From positions 1 to 34,614 of IMG/VR virus record IMGVR_UViG_3300030329_005192: a DNA stretch of 34,614 nucleotides. One strand, given 5' to 3'. Shown piece after piece: positions 5,748 to 12,020 of this stretch. The position numbers were made by a program, and so were the translations under genes. Under the pieces are notes generated by a model, which did not search any database, was not told the DNA's origin, and saw only the letters and a program-made list of their open reading frames with translations. Numbering within the stretch: the stretch's first letter is position 1; each line of letters opens with the position of its first letter. The DNA comes from a virus.

Positions 5748-6266
5748 TCTTTTTTTGCCATTCGCGGCGCGAGCCTTGAACGCCGCTGCAATTCGCTCGA
5801 CAAAGTCGATGAGGTCTTCCACGCCGTCCACGGTCGCGGCGTCTTCCAACGCTAAACCCAGCCGCTCGCGTTGTTCTCCCGTCGTATTGCCGCGCACGCG
5901 CAGATCTGCCCACGGGTTCTCGCCTGCCGCTAGGTCGGCCGCAAAACGCGTCTCGTGATAGACCGCGTGTTGCAAAAACACGTCGCACACGTCGATCCGG
6001 CCCAGCGCAGCCAGCCGCTCAAGAGTCTCGAGGTTCGCATCTCGCTTGCCGCCCACAATCGCGTTCAGCGTCGTCTGCGGCATTCGGAGCTGTCGAGCGT
6101 ATTCCGCCTCGGTCCAGCCAACCTCCTCAGAATCCAGCACGTTCGTCAGGATGTCGCGCAGCATGTCTGCCGCGCAAAGCGTCGTCCGATCGCTGTCAGG
6201 CCCTCCAAATCGCACCGTTCGCGGCTCGTTGCGCACAAATTTTCCAAGCACTTTTCTTTCAGGCAT
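5745..6266 (-). CDS. Xre/Cro-type HTH transcriptional regulator
   Basis: 173 aa. The ATG at 6266 has a near-perfect AGGAGG five bases upstream; the frame continues further upstream only as unlikely N-terminal sequence through the divergent promoter region. HTH at about residues 50-88: WTEAEYARQLRMPQTTLNAI then GGKRDANLETLERLAAL, the Cro/CI pattern. The C-terminal half has a helical GVEDLIDFVERIAAAFKAR segment likely for oligomerisation; no LexA-type Ser/Lys peptidase domain is visible, so induction cannot be by simple self-cleavage. Divergent from the Xre gene at 6383, with operator-like sites between. Candidate lysogeny or early-gene repressor. Confidence 0.75.
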   Translation of the reverse strand: MPERKVLGKFVRNEPRTVRFGGPDSDRTTLCAADMLRDILTNVLDSEEVGWTEAEYARQLRMPQTTLNAIVGGKRDANLETLERLAALGRIDVCDVFLQHAVYHETRFAADLAAGENPWADLRVRGNTTGEQRERLGLALEDAATVDGVEDLIDFVERIAAAFKARAANGKKR

Positions 6267-6382
6267 ACGGCCTCCTACCCCAATTGTGGTTGCACCGTAA
6301 CACAAGTTTCTGCGACTCACGTCATTAAAGTTGTTGCCGGCTGTTCCAAAAATCGCCATCGTCAAAATGGAGGGAGCCCCCA
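6267..6382. promoter_or_regulatory. Divergent promoter/operator region between two HTH genes
   Basis: On the minus strand, TTGGAA, 16 bp, TAATGA is a plausible promoter for the gene at 6266; the spacer contains CAACAACTTT (complement of 6327-6336), a half-site of the 16-bp operator. CCCCAATTGTGG (6278-6289) matches 10 of 12 bases of the palindrome CCACAGTTGTGG at 7478-7489. ACAAGTTTCTG (6303-6313) is one base from ACAACTTTCTG, which occurs twice in the 7429-7545 region. GGAGGGAG precedes the + strand gene at 6383. Confidence 0.5.
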
Positions 6383-6880
6383 ATGACGAAATACCGAGTG
6401 ACTGGAACTGATGAGTTGACTCACGAACCGTTTGCACGGGAGGCGAGCGACGCTGACGAGCTTTTCCGCGCCAACGTGCTCGCGCACATGGCTGCATGGA
6501 GTTCAACGGCAAAACAAGTTGCGCTTGCGTTGAAAATCGACGAGCGCGACTTGCAGCAATTTCTCGACGGCCAGCGAGGCGCTCCGCTGGAGTGGGTCAG
6601 CCGAATCAGCGCCTACGTCGAATGCGAACCGGCTGAAGTGCTCACAGCGGTTGAACCACGCAAAGTGGCCGACAACGTCCTCGCGCATTTGCAGCTCATG
6701 TGCAGCAGCGACGAGATTGGCGAATTGTTTGAAATGATTGTGGTTGCAAAACGCGCAGGTCTGCTTGGCGCCGTGATTGAAGGCGTTCAGCCGCTGACTG
6801 ATCGCGCGTTGTGCGAAAGCGGAGAAGACGCCGACACCATTCGCTCGATTGCGCGGAACCTCGCGAGTCCGCGCAACTAG
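6383..6880 (+). CDS. HTH regulator, paralogue of the 6877-7428 protein
   Basis: 165 aa. HTH-like segment at about residues 41-87: STAKQVALALKIDERDLQQF then WVSRISAYVECEPAEVL, an Xre-type arrangement with GQRGAP in the turn. The C-terminal part, ELFEMIVVAKRAGLLGAVIE (114-133) and IRSIARNLAS (153-162), parallels QLFEMMLLAQATGYTAEALE and ILKAAQSLAS of the convergent neighbour, pointing to shared ancestry. The two genes overlap tail to tail by four bases. Divergent from the repressor at 6266, so it may be the Cro-like partner of the switch. Start supported by GGAGGGAG. Confidence 0.7.
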   Translation: MTKYRVTGTDELTHEPFAREASDADELFRANVLAHMAAWSSTAKQVALALKIDERDLQQFLDGQRGAPLEWVSRISAYVECEPAEVLTAVEPRKVADNVLAHLQLMCSSDEIGELFEMIVVAKRAGLLGAVIEGVQPLTDRALCESGEDADTIRSIARNLASPRN

Positions 6881-7428
6881 ACCTTGGATGCGAGCGACTG
6901 AGCGGCCTTCAAGATCGCAGCCCGATCTACGCCCTCGCGCGTGGCGATGTGCCGAACCATCGACAACGACACCTCAAGCGCCTCTGCGGTGTAACCCGTC
7001 GCCTGCGCCAGCAACATCATTTCAAACAACTGCACCTGCGCGTGGCGCGGAACAATTCGACGAAACTGATCCATGAGCGCTGAATCGCCATCAGCCTTGC
7101 CCTCGCGCTCGTAGGCACCGCCGCTCTCAAAGAACAGCGCCGGACTCATGTCGAGCGCGGCACACACGCGCGACAGAACGTCAACGCGCATCCCCTGGTC
7201 ACCTGACAGCAGCATCGCCAAGGACGGCGCGCGAATCCCCACGCGCTTTGCCAGATCAACGGTCTTCTCAAGGCCCTGCTCGCCCGCAAACTTCTTCAAC
7301 GCAATTCGCGCAGCCTCGTTCAAATCAGGGCCGTAGCGATCCTCGGCATCGCCGTTGATCTCGATTTCGACCTGGATTTCAGGCAACGCAGTTTTCTTCG
7401 TTTTCTTCGCGCGACGCTTGGCAGCCAT
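6877..7428 (-). CDS. Xre-type HTH transcriptional regulator
   Basis: 183 aa. The N-terminus is Lys/Arg-rich (residues 1-13). HTH at about 54-100: EKTVDLAKRVGIRAPSLAML, SGDQGMRVDVLSRVCAALD and MSPALFFE, a clear Xre/Cro form in which the MSPxxFF segment is the usual fifth helix. A helical C-terminal domain (about 115-183) resembles that of the protein at 6383-6880. ATG 7428 lies directly beside operator-like repeats (ACAACTTTCTG at 7430-7440), so autoregulation is likely. Faces the SSB/recombination operon across the 117-base switch region. No protease domain. Candidate main repressor, alternative to the 5745-6266 protein. Confidence 0.75.
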   Translation of the reverse strand: MAAKRRAKKTKKTALPEIQVEIEINGDAEDRYGPDLNEAARIALKKFAGEQGLEKTVDLAKRVGIRAPSLAMLLSGDQGMRVDVLSRVCAALDMSPALFFESGGAYEREGKADGDSALMDQFRRIVPRHAQVQLFEMMLLAQATGYTAEALEVSLSMVRHIATREGVDRAAILKAAQSLASKV

Positions 7429-7545
7429 GACAACTTTCTGGTATTAGTTCAACAACTTGTTGTTGCTATCTCGGTTACCACAGTTGTGGACGGTGCCATA
7501 CCCAAGTGTGGAGAGCAACAACTTTCTGTAGGGGGATCAAACAAC
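7429..7545. promoter_or_regulatory. Switch region with three operator-like sites
   Basis: Holds a perfect palindrome CAACAACTTGTTGTTG (7450-7465), flanked by an 11-base direct repeat ACAACTTTCTG at 7430-7440 and 7520-7530 that reads as degenerate versions of the same site. A second palindrome type, CCACA-GT-TGTGG, lies at 7478-7489. The arrangement of a strong central and two outer sites recalls lambda operators. Transcription starts in both directions are expected but no consensus promoter can be fixed. Confidence 0.6.
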
Positions 7546-7644
7546 ATGACATTGCTCCACGCGCTCTATCACCGTTGGCGAGGTCGAGCGCACCTTCGCT
7601 GCAACCTGTGCCACGCACTGATCCAGCACGTCGAGGTGCGCTGA
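7546..7644 (+). CDS. 32-aa CxxC micro-protein coupled to SSB gene
   Basis: ATG at 7546 preceded by GGGGGA (7531-7536) at nine bases. It encodes 32 residues, basic, with RCNLCH near the middle, and its stop shares a base with the SSB start (TGATG, 7642-7646). The first half is His/Arg/Leu-rich. It may be a real micro-protein or simply a translated leader that delivers ribosomes to the SSB gene. No known family is recognised. Confidence 0.4.
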   Translation: MTLLHALYHRWRGRAHLRCNLCHALIQHVEVR

Positions 7645-8000
7645 TGGCAAGAAATCTCACAGCCTCCGGCCACCTGCACACCGTGCTGCCGACCAAGGTC
7701 ATCAGCGATTCGTTTCGCGTTCGCGAGTTCGTATTGGAGCGCGATCAGAGCGGCAAATATCCGCAGCTCGTTCTTTTCCAGGCCACGAACGACGCCTGCG
7801 AGAAGCTCGACGAACTGCACGTCGGCGACGAAATCGAGGTCGAGTTCGATCTACGCGGTCGCCAGTGGACGAACCGCGACGGCGACATCAAGTTTTTCAA
7901 CTCGCTCAACGTGTGGCGGTGGGACGTGCTGAAACGCGCTGCGCCACCTGAACCAGCGCCGGCGCCCTCGCCTGCTGTTGACGACGACATCCCCTTTTAG
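7644..8000 (+). CDS. SSB-like OB-fold protein (DUF3127 type)
   Basis: 118 aa. Starts MARNLTASGHLHTVLP; an early strand (GHLHTVLPTKV), then FRVREFVLE, YPQLVLFQATNDACEKLDEL and VGDEIEVEFDLRGRQW match the OB-fold of DUF3127 single-stranded-DNA-binding proteins. The last six residues, DDDIPF, are the acidic tip by which bacterial SSB proteins recruit repair enzymes, which strongly supports the call. The Pro/Ala-rich linker before the tip is also typical. It heads the recombination operon, just upstream of the ERF annealase. GAGG (7633-7636) and one-base overlap with the preceding micro-ORF set the start. Role: coat and protect ssDNA during replication and annealing. Confidence 0.85.
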   Translation: MARNLTASGHLHTVLPTKVISDSFRVREFVLERDQSGKYPQLVLFQATNDACEKLDELHVGDEIEVEFDLRGRQWTNRDGDIKFFNSLNVWRWDVLKRAAPPEPAPAPSPAVDDDIPF

Positions 8001-8003
8001 TGG

Positions 8004-8258
8004 ATGGGTGATGTTTGCACGTCACAGACGTGTTTTCGTTTTTTTGAGGCGCAGGTTCTGCGCGACGCGCTGCGCAGGCTGCTGACCGAGATTGGTGCCG
8101 ACGGGTGCGAGTCGTGCAATGGGACGGGCGGCGAGCCGTTTGGCAAGCGTCTTTACTCGCGTGACCGGATGGAAATTGTCGAGGACGTGATTACGCACTA
8201 CGGCGATCCCGACGTGGACCCGTGCGACGACTGCTTAGGGACAGGAGTGGAACTGTGA
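8004..8258 (+). CDS. DnaJ-type zinc-finger protein
   Basis: 84 aa with two CxxCxGxG motifs, CESCNGTG (35-42) and CDDCLGTG (74-81), the pair that binds one zinc in DnaJ-like cysteine-rich domains. No J domain is present. The start is uncertain: ATG 8004 has no good ribosome binding site and the first 14 codons contain a hairpin followed by a T-tract, but no other in-frame start codon lies before the first conserved helix (VLRDALRRLL). Its stop overlaps the GTG start of the ERF gene (GTGA). Such small zinc proteins are common in phage recombination operons; the partner is unknown. Confidence 0.65.
   Translation: MGDVCTSQTCFRFFEAQVLRDALRRLLTEIGADGCESCNGTGGEPFGKRLYSRDRMEIVEDVITHYGDPDVDPCDDCLGTGVEL
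8018..8045 (+). terminator. Terminator-like hairpin in the start of a coding region
   Basis: CACGTC (8018-8023), loop ACA, GACGTG (8027-8032), then TTTTCGTTTTTTT (8033-8045). The stem is only 6 bp but the T-tract is long. It lies in the first codons of the DnaJ-type gene, directly after the SSB gene, and could reduce transcription of the downstream ERF/methyltransferase genes unless translation or antitermination overrides it. Confidence 0.45.
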
Positions 8259-8926
8259 AGAATTTGTTCGCCGCGCTAGCGGCCTTCCAGGGCGATGTGG
8301 GACCAGTTTTTCAGGACGACAGCAACCCGCACTTCAAGAGCCGTTTCGCCAGCACGAAACAGATCATGGAGACGATTCGGCCCCATCTTCGCAAGCACGG
8401 TCTGGCGGTCGTGCAGTTTCCAAAGTCTGGGCCGGACAACAGCGCGGGTTGCAGAACGATTGTCCTGCATGAAAGCGGCGAGTCGCTGGAAGGTGACTTT
8501 TTCGTGCCTCTAGGCGCGAAGGTGGACGCCCAGCGCGCCGTTTCGGCGGTGTCCTACGCGCGGCGAGCTTCACTGAGCGGAGCACTGGGCCTCGTCTCAG
8601 CAAGCGACATGGACACGGACGGCGAGGATCTGGTCGATCGCGGCAGGCCTGCGCTGAAGCCTCCTTCAACTCCCAAGGCAGCAATGAAGGTTGTGCAGCC
8701 TGCACCAGTCGCCGGACCTGCGATGAGCAAGCCCTCTCGCGAGAAGCTCAAGTTTTGCGCTCGAGAACGGCTCAAGGAGTTGAAAATCGAGGACGCCAAG
8801 GACAGCGACGTTCTGGGAATCATCACCGCATTTGCGGTGACGAAAAACACGACGCCGAAAAGCCTGAAAGAAGACGTTTTTGGTGACGCGCTTGAGTGGA
8901 TTCAAGCGTGGGAGCCTGGAGCGTGA
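8255..8926 (+). CDS. erf: ERF-family single-strand annealing protein
   Basis: 223 aa from GTG 8255, which overlaps the previous stop and has AGGAG seven bases upstream. N-terminal features of the ERF family: FAALAAFQGDVGPVFQDDSN, FKSRFASTKQIMETIRPHL and KHGLAVVQFP, then a strand-rich core with LGAKVDAQRAVSAVSYARR, SLSGALGLVS and DTDGED, which form the family's conserved GSAITYARRYxL-like block and end. The C-terminal part (about 165-223) is a variable helical domain. ERF proteins anneal complementary ssDNA, used for genome circularisation or recombination, and commonly work with SSB, present two genes upstream. Confidence 0.9.
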   Translation: MKNLFAALAAFQGDVGPVFQDDSNPHFKSRFASTKQIMETIRPHLRKHGLAVVQFPKSGPDNSAGCRTIVLHESGESLEGDFFVPLGAKVDAQRAVSAVSYARRASLSGALGLVSASDMDTDGEDLVDRGRPALKPPSTPKAAMKVVQPAPVAGPAMSKPSREKLKFCARERLKELKIEDAKDSDVLGIITAFAVTKNTTPKSLKEDVFGDALEWIQAWEPGA

Positions 8927-9147
8927 GCAAGTTCTCTTGCCACGATTTGGTTTCCGCGCGCTTGTCGTCGGTTGAAAACGCAGGCGAGGACGATCCGGCT
9001 GACGTGATGCTGCTGACATTGTTGACCAGCGCTCGCGATCAGCACTTGAAGAACGCTGCGTGGCACGAGCGGCAGGCGACGAAGTGCGAGGACGAAATCG
9101 AAGCGGTCGCTGCCCGTTTTAAGGTGGAATCGGAAGCCGATTTTTGA
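8923..9147 (+). CDS. Small hypothetical protein in recombination operon
   Basis: 74 aa from GTG 8923 (GTGA overlap with the ERF stop; GGAG at 8911-8914 upstream). Acidic, mostly helical, with a conserved-looking LLTLLTSARDQHLKNAAWHE segment and a C-terminal VAARFKVES. No family recognised. The gap of 97 bases after it holds only the GGAGG ribosome binding site of the methyltransferase. Confidence 0.55.
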   Translation: MSKFSCHDLVSARLSSVENAGEDDPADVMLLTLLTSARDQHLKNAAWHERQATKCEDEIEAVAARFKVESEADF

Positions 9148-9244
9148 GCGTCGATGATGCGCGGGGTAGTAAGGCCCAAAACGCGCATTCATCCCCCTTG
9201 CGGGCTTGGCCCACCCGTGACGCGAAACGGGCCGGAGGCAACGC

Positions 9245-10213
9245 GTGAATGGCATGGCTTTATTTGCCGGCATCGGTGGACTCGAATTGGGAATCAAACT
9301 CGCAATCCCGACCTACCGAACATTGGTTTACGTCGAGCGCGAAGCCTATTGTGCGGCCAATCTCGTCGCGCGATTTGCAGAGTGCGAATCGACAATGGGT
9401 CAAACTGCTTTTGCCCCAGCGCCAGTCTGGGACGACATCGAGTCGTTCGACGCAAAGCGATGGGCTGAATCGACTGATCTCATCAGCGCGGGCTGGCCGT
9501 GTACCGACATCAGTCTGGCGGGCACCGGAAAAGGGCTCGACGGAGAACGAAGCGGACTCTGGCGAGAGGTCGCTCGCTGCATTCGCGAGGTGGGACCAGA
9601 CCTCGTCTTGCTGGAAAACTCCCCAGCGCTCACTGTTCGCGGACTGGACCGAGTCCTCGGTGACTTGGCCGAATGCGGGTACGATGCGGCATGGGATGTG
9701 TTTTCAGCGGGAGGCAGCGGGCCTAACGGCTGCGGAGCGCCACACCTCCGGCGGCGGATCTTCATACTCGCGAAACGAGTACTTGACGCCAGCAGCGACA
9801 TCCTACGGGACGAATCGCGGAGGCGGTCAGGGCAGGACGGGCGAGTTCAGACCGAGCCTAGACACTTGGGCGAAGACTTGGCCGACACCGACAGCCGGGG
9901 ACGCGAAGTCGTCGGGAGCGGCCGGGTACTCAACGGCGAGCGGGAGGCATTCGGGGACGACGCTGACGGACGCAGCGAGTGGCGCCCGTGGCCCCCTGGC
10001 CCAAACGACGACGACGGATGGCGCGACTACATCGACGCCGGAGGGCCGTCCCCAGCTCTCAGCCGACTTCGTGGAGGCTCTGATGGGCTTCCCACCGGGC
10101 TGGTCTATCGCAACGATCGGCTCCGGTCCCTCGGAAACGCAGTTTCGCCAATATGTGCAGCGCTGGCGCTCCGAACTCTTGCAGCTCGTCTCGGGGTGAA
10201 TCTTGACGGTTGA
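9245..10213 (+). CDS. C5 cytosine DNA methyltransferase (Dcm family)
   Basis: 322 aa from GTG 9245 (GGAGG at 9234-9238, six bases upstream). Motif I FAGIGGLELG (7-16) binds SAM; an acidic residue after VYVERE (28-33) fits motif II; motif IV SAGWPCTDIS has catalytic Cys86; motif VI reads ENSPAL (124-129), ENS rather than the usual ENV; motif VIII RRRIFILA (169-176) and motif X RLRSLGNAVSP (292-302) are present. The target-recognition region (about 180-285) contains LADTDSRG and PWPPGPNDDDGW, as in many phage orphan methyltransferases. No restriction enzyme gene is nearby, so it probably protects phage DNA. Unusually, the +1 frame is open along almost the whole gene (next entry). Confidence 0.9.
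   Translation: MNGMALFAGIGGLELGIKLAIPTYRTLVYVEREAYCAANLVARFAECESTMGQTAFAPAPVWDDIESFDAKRWAESTDLISAGWPCTDISLAGTGKGLDGERSGLWREVARCIREVGPDLVLLENSPALTVRGLDRVLGDLAECGYDAAWDVFSAGGSGPNGCGAPHLRRRIFILAKRVLDASSDILRDESRRRSGQDGRVQTEPRHLGEDLADTDSRGREVVGSGRVLNGEREAFGDDADGRSEWRPWPPGPNDDDGWRDYIDAGGPSPALSRLRGGSDGLPTGLVYRNDRLRSLGNAVSPICAALALRTLAARLGVNLDG
9249..10199 (+). other. Overprinted open frame inside the methyltransferase gene
   Basis: A 316-codon open frame, +1 relative to the methyltransferase, starting at ATG 9249, ten bases after the same GGAGG. From about residue 121 it reads SCWKTPQRSLFADWTES, TWPNAGTMRHGM (about 139-150), LTPAATSYGTNRGGGQGR (179-196), RPSLDTWAKTWPTPTAGDAK (201-220) and FVEALMGFPPGWS (274-286). 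To my recollection these match a recurrent phage/prophage sequence type (WPRSGxMRNG..., PTPTAxD, FVEWLMGFPxGW) often annotated as methylase C-terminus. The N-terminal 110 residues look random. It may be expressed as a separate protein, reached by frameshift, or be a non-expressed relic. Which, the sequence cannot say. Confidence 0.45.
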
Positions 10214-10463
10214 GACGTTCTTTGCGCAAGCCCGGAAGCGCTGGCTGGCTGGTCGTCAGGAGCGCGGACTCGATCTGGAGGCGCCGTTTCAGGGCGGCGA
10301 TCCCGCTCAGGAGTTCATCGAGGAGGTTCTCGACGCGTCGAACTATCTTTGGCAGATGGAACTGCGGGGCCAAGTTTCGGAAGAAGTCGGTCGGCGAGCT
10401 CGCGGAATGTTGTTTGAGCTGTACTCGATGGCGCAGATGGCGATGGAGGAGGAACGAGGATGA
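10203..10463 (+). CDS. Small protein with MazG-like EExxD element
   Basis: 86 aa from TTG 10203, with GGGGTG six bases upstream, overlapping the methyltransferase end. Helical throughout; AQEFIEEVLDASNYLWQMEL (35-54) is reminiscent of the ExxE...EExxD metal-binding helices of MazG-type nucleotide pyrophosphohydrolases, but only one clear EExxD half is seen, and no second acidic pair. It overlaps the next start (ATGA). If it is MazG-like it could sanitise or reshape nucleotide pools; otherwise a hypothetical protein. Confidence 0.5.
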   Translation: MTVETFFAQARKRWLAGRQERGLDLEAPFQGGDPAQEFIEEVLDASNYLWQMELRGQVSEEVGRRARGMLFELYSMAQMAMEEERG

Positions 10464-10729
10464 CTGCGATCGAGCGAACGAACATTCCGTGGCGTGAACT
10501 GCCGCACCTCAGAATTTCGGAAGCCGCCGAGATTGCAGGGATTTCTAGGCGTGCGATGGAGCGCCATATCGACGACGAAAGTCTCGAGATTCGACGAATC
10601 GGACAGGTGCGGTTTATCACTGTCCCCTCGTTTTGCTGCTGGCTGGGCGAAGCGGAAAACGCATCGCCGACGCCTGCGACAGATTTGTCCACTCAGGAGC
10701 GTGAAGTGATTCGGCGATTGTCGAGATAG
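10460..10729 (+). CDS. xis: Excisionase-like MerR-type HTH protein
   Basis: 89 aa. Residues about 14-55, LPHLRISEAAEIAGISRRAM then ERHIDDESLEIRRIGQVRFI, fit the winged-helix excisionase/helix-turn-helix 17 fold: an initial helix with AAEIAGIS and a short beta wing reading IRRIGQVRFI. Immediate position upstream of the integrase, together with ATGA overlap with the previous gene, supports a recombination directionality factor. The C-terminus is low complexity then a short helix. An alternative is a small transcriptional regulator. Confidence 0.65.
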   Translation: MTAIERTNIPWRELPHLRISEAAEIAGISRRAMERHIDDESLEIRRIGQVRFITVPSFCCWLGEAENASPTPATDLSTQEREVIRRLSR

Positions 10730-10742
10730 GGGGAGTTCAAAA

Positions 10743-12005
10743 ATGGCAAAGACAGCGAAGGCGATCGAGCGGTTCCGCACGAACAAGAAGACCGGCGAGC
10801 GGCGCAGTCGCGGCTGGTACATCCAAGTCTACGACACCGTCACAAAAGAACGGAAGTGGGAGAAGCAGTCGGACGAGGCCAGCGCCAAACGGATTGCAGA
10901 CGGCATCAACGAGGCCGCGCGCGGTCACGCGCTGTTGCAGTCGGCGGCGCCGTCGTATCCGGCTGATGCGATGCTCGACGCATTTCTAGACGCCAAAATG
11001 CCGATCCTGTCGCCTGCGACCTACGACGGATATGAGACGCAAATTCGCGTTCATCTCAAGCCAACCCTCGGCTCGACAGACCTTGCAAGCGTGGACGAAG
11101 CGTGGGTGAATACGTTCGTTCGTGAGCAGTTGCTCGCGAAAAACGGGCTGAACAAGCAGAACTCGATCTATCAAATGCTTCAGCCGTTGGCGGCGACGTA
11201 CAAGTGGCTCATCGAGAAAAAGCAAGCCAACCTTGTCCACCCGGTGAAAGGGATGCGAGCGCGCATCAAACAGATCGGCGATTCGTGGGCTCCCAAATCC
11301 GAACCGAGCGCCAAAGACGCTTGGACGCAGGAGGAAGTGGCTCGCATTCTGGCGTATCTCGAGGCGCACGATCCGACCATGCACCTGATCTTCCAGACCG
11401 CGATCTCGACCGGCATTCGGAGCGGAGAACTGCGCGGGCTGCGCTGGCAAAACGTCCAACTGCCGCACTCGATCCGAATTGAGAAGAACGCGCGCAAGGA
11501 CGGTACGCTTGGACCCACCAAGGGCAAAAACGAACGCACGGTCCCGCTGCCTGGGCCACTCGCTAAGGCCTTGGCGCAGCATCAGGAGAGCCGCCACGCC
11601 CGCGACGGCCTGACCGCTCCCGGCCGCGTCTTTACGAAGCCCAGCGGAGAAATTTGGGACTACGACTCGTTCGCCAACCGCTTCGACGGGCTACGGGCGA
11701 AAATGACCCTGCGGGAGATCAACGCGCGGCCCTTCACGTTCCACTCGACACGGCACACCTACGCCTCCTGGGCGCTAATGGCGAACCGGCCGGTGATCTG
11801 GGTCAGCAAGGTTCTGGGACACGCGGACATCAAAACCACGCTCGAAACCTACGCCCACGTCATCCCCGACATGGCGCCCGATCTGTCGTTTCTGGGGGCG
11901 CTCGACACGGGAAATGGGGGCGATTTGGGGGTGGTCACAAAGACTGTGACCAACTGTGACCACTTGACGCAAGCAAGTGTACACCCGATATCGCAAGTAC
12001 CTTGA
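10743..12005 (+). CDS. int: Tyrosine recombinase/integrase
   Basis: 420 aa. An arm-binding-like N-terminal segment (about 1-60, including a GWYIQVYDTVTKERKW strand pair), a core-binding SAM-like domain (about 72-170) and the catalytic domain. Catalytic residues visible: Arg226 in STGIRSGELRGLRW, Lys about 260 in GPTKGKNERTVPLP, His334 and Arg337 in HSTRH, His360 in VLGHADIKTT, and nucleophile Tyr370 in LETYAHV. The last 25 residues are encoded across candidate arm-type repeats (11931-11963) and may be a by-product of those sites. It is followed 16 bases later by the tRNA-identical att core, as in phages that integrate into tRNA genes. Role: integration and, with the Xis-like protein, excision. 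Confidence 0.95.
   Translation: MAKTAKAIERFRTNKKTGERRSRGWYIQVYDTVTKERKWEKQSDEASAKRIADGINEAARGHALLQSAAPSYPADAMLDAFLDAKMPILSPATYDGYETQIRVHLKPTLGSTDLASVDEAWVNTFVREQLLAKNGLNKQNSIYQMLQPLAATYKWLIEKKQANLVHPVKGMRARIKQIGDSWAPKSEPSAKDAWTQEEVARILAYLEAHDPTMHLIFQTAISTGIRSGELRGLRWQNVQLPHSIRIEKNARKDGTLGPTKGKNERTVPLPGPLAKALAQHQESRHARDGLTAPGRVFTKPSGEIWDYDSFANRFDGLRAKMTLREINARPFTFHSTRHTYASWALMANRPVIWVSKVLGHADIKTTLETYAHVIPDMAPDLSFLGALDTGNGGDLGVVTKTVTNCDHLTQASVHPISQVP
11931..11963. repeat. TGTGACCA repeats, candidate integrase arm sites
   Basis: GTGGTCACA (11931-11939) is an exact inverted copy of TGTGACCAC (11955-11963), and a third copy CTGTGACCA lies at 11944-11952, ten bases before its direct twin (11954-11962). 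They fall in the 3' end of int, about 60-90 bp from the tRNA-identical core, a usual place for arm-type integrase sites. GTGTACAC (11977-11984) is a further short palindrome. Confidence 0.5.
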
Positions 12006-12020
12006 TTTGCTGGGGAAAGA

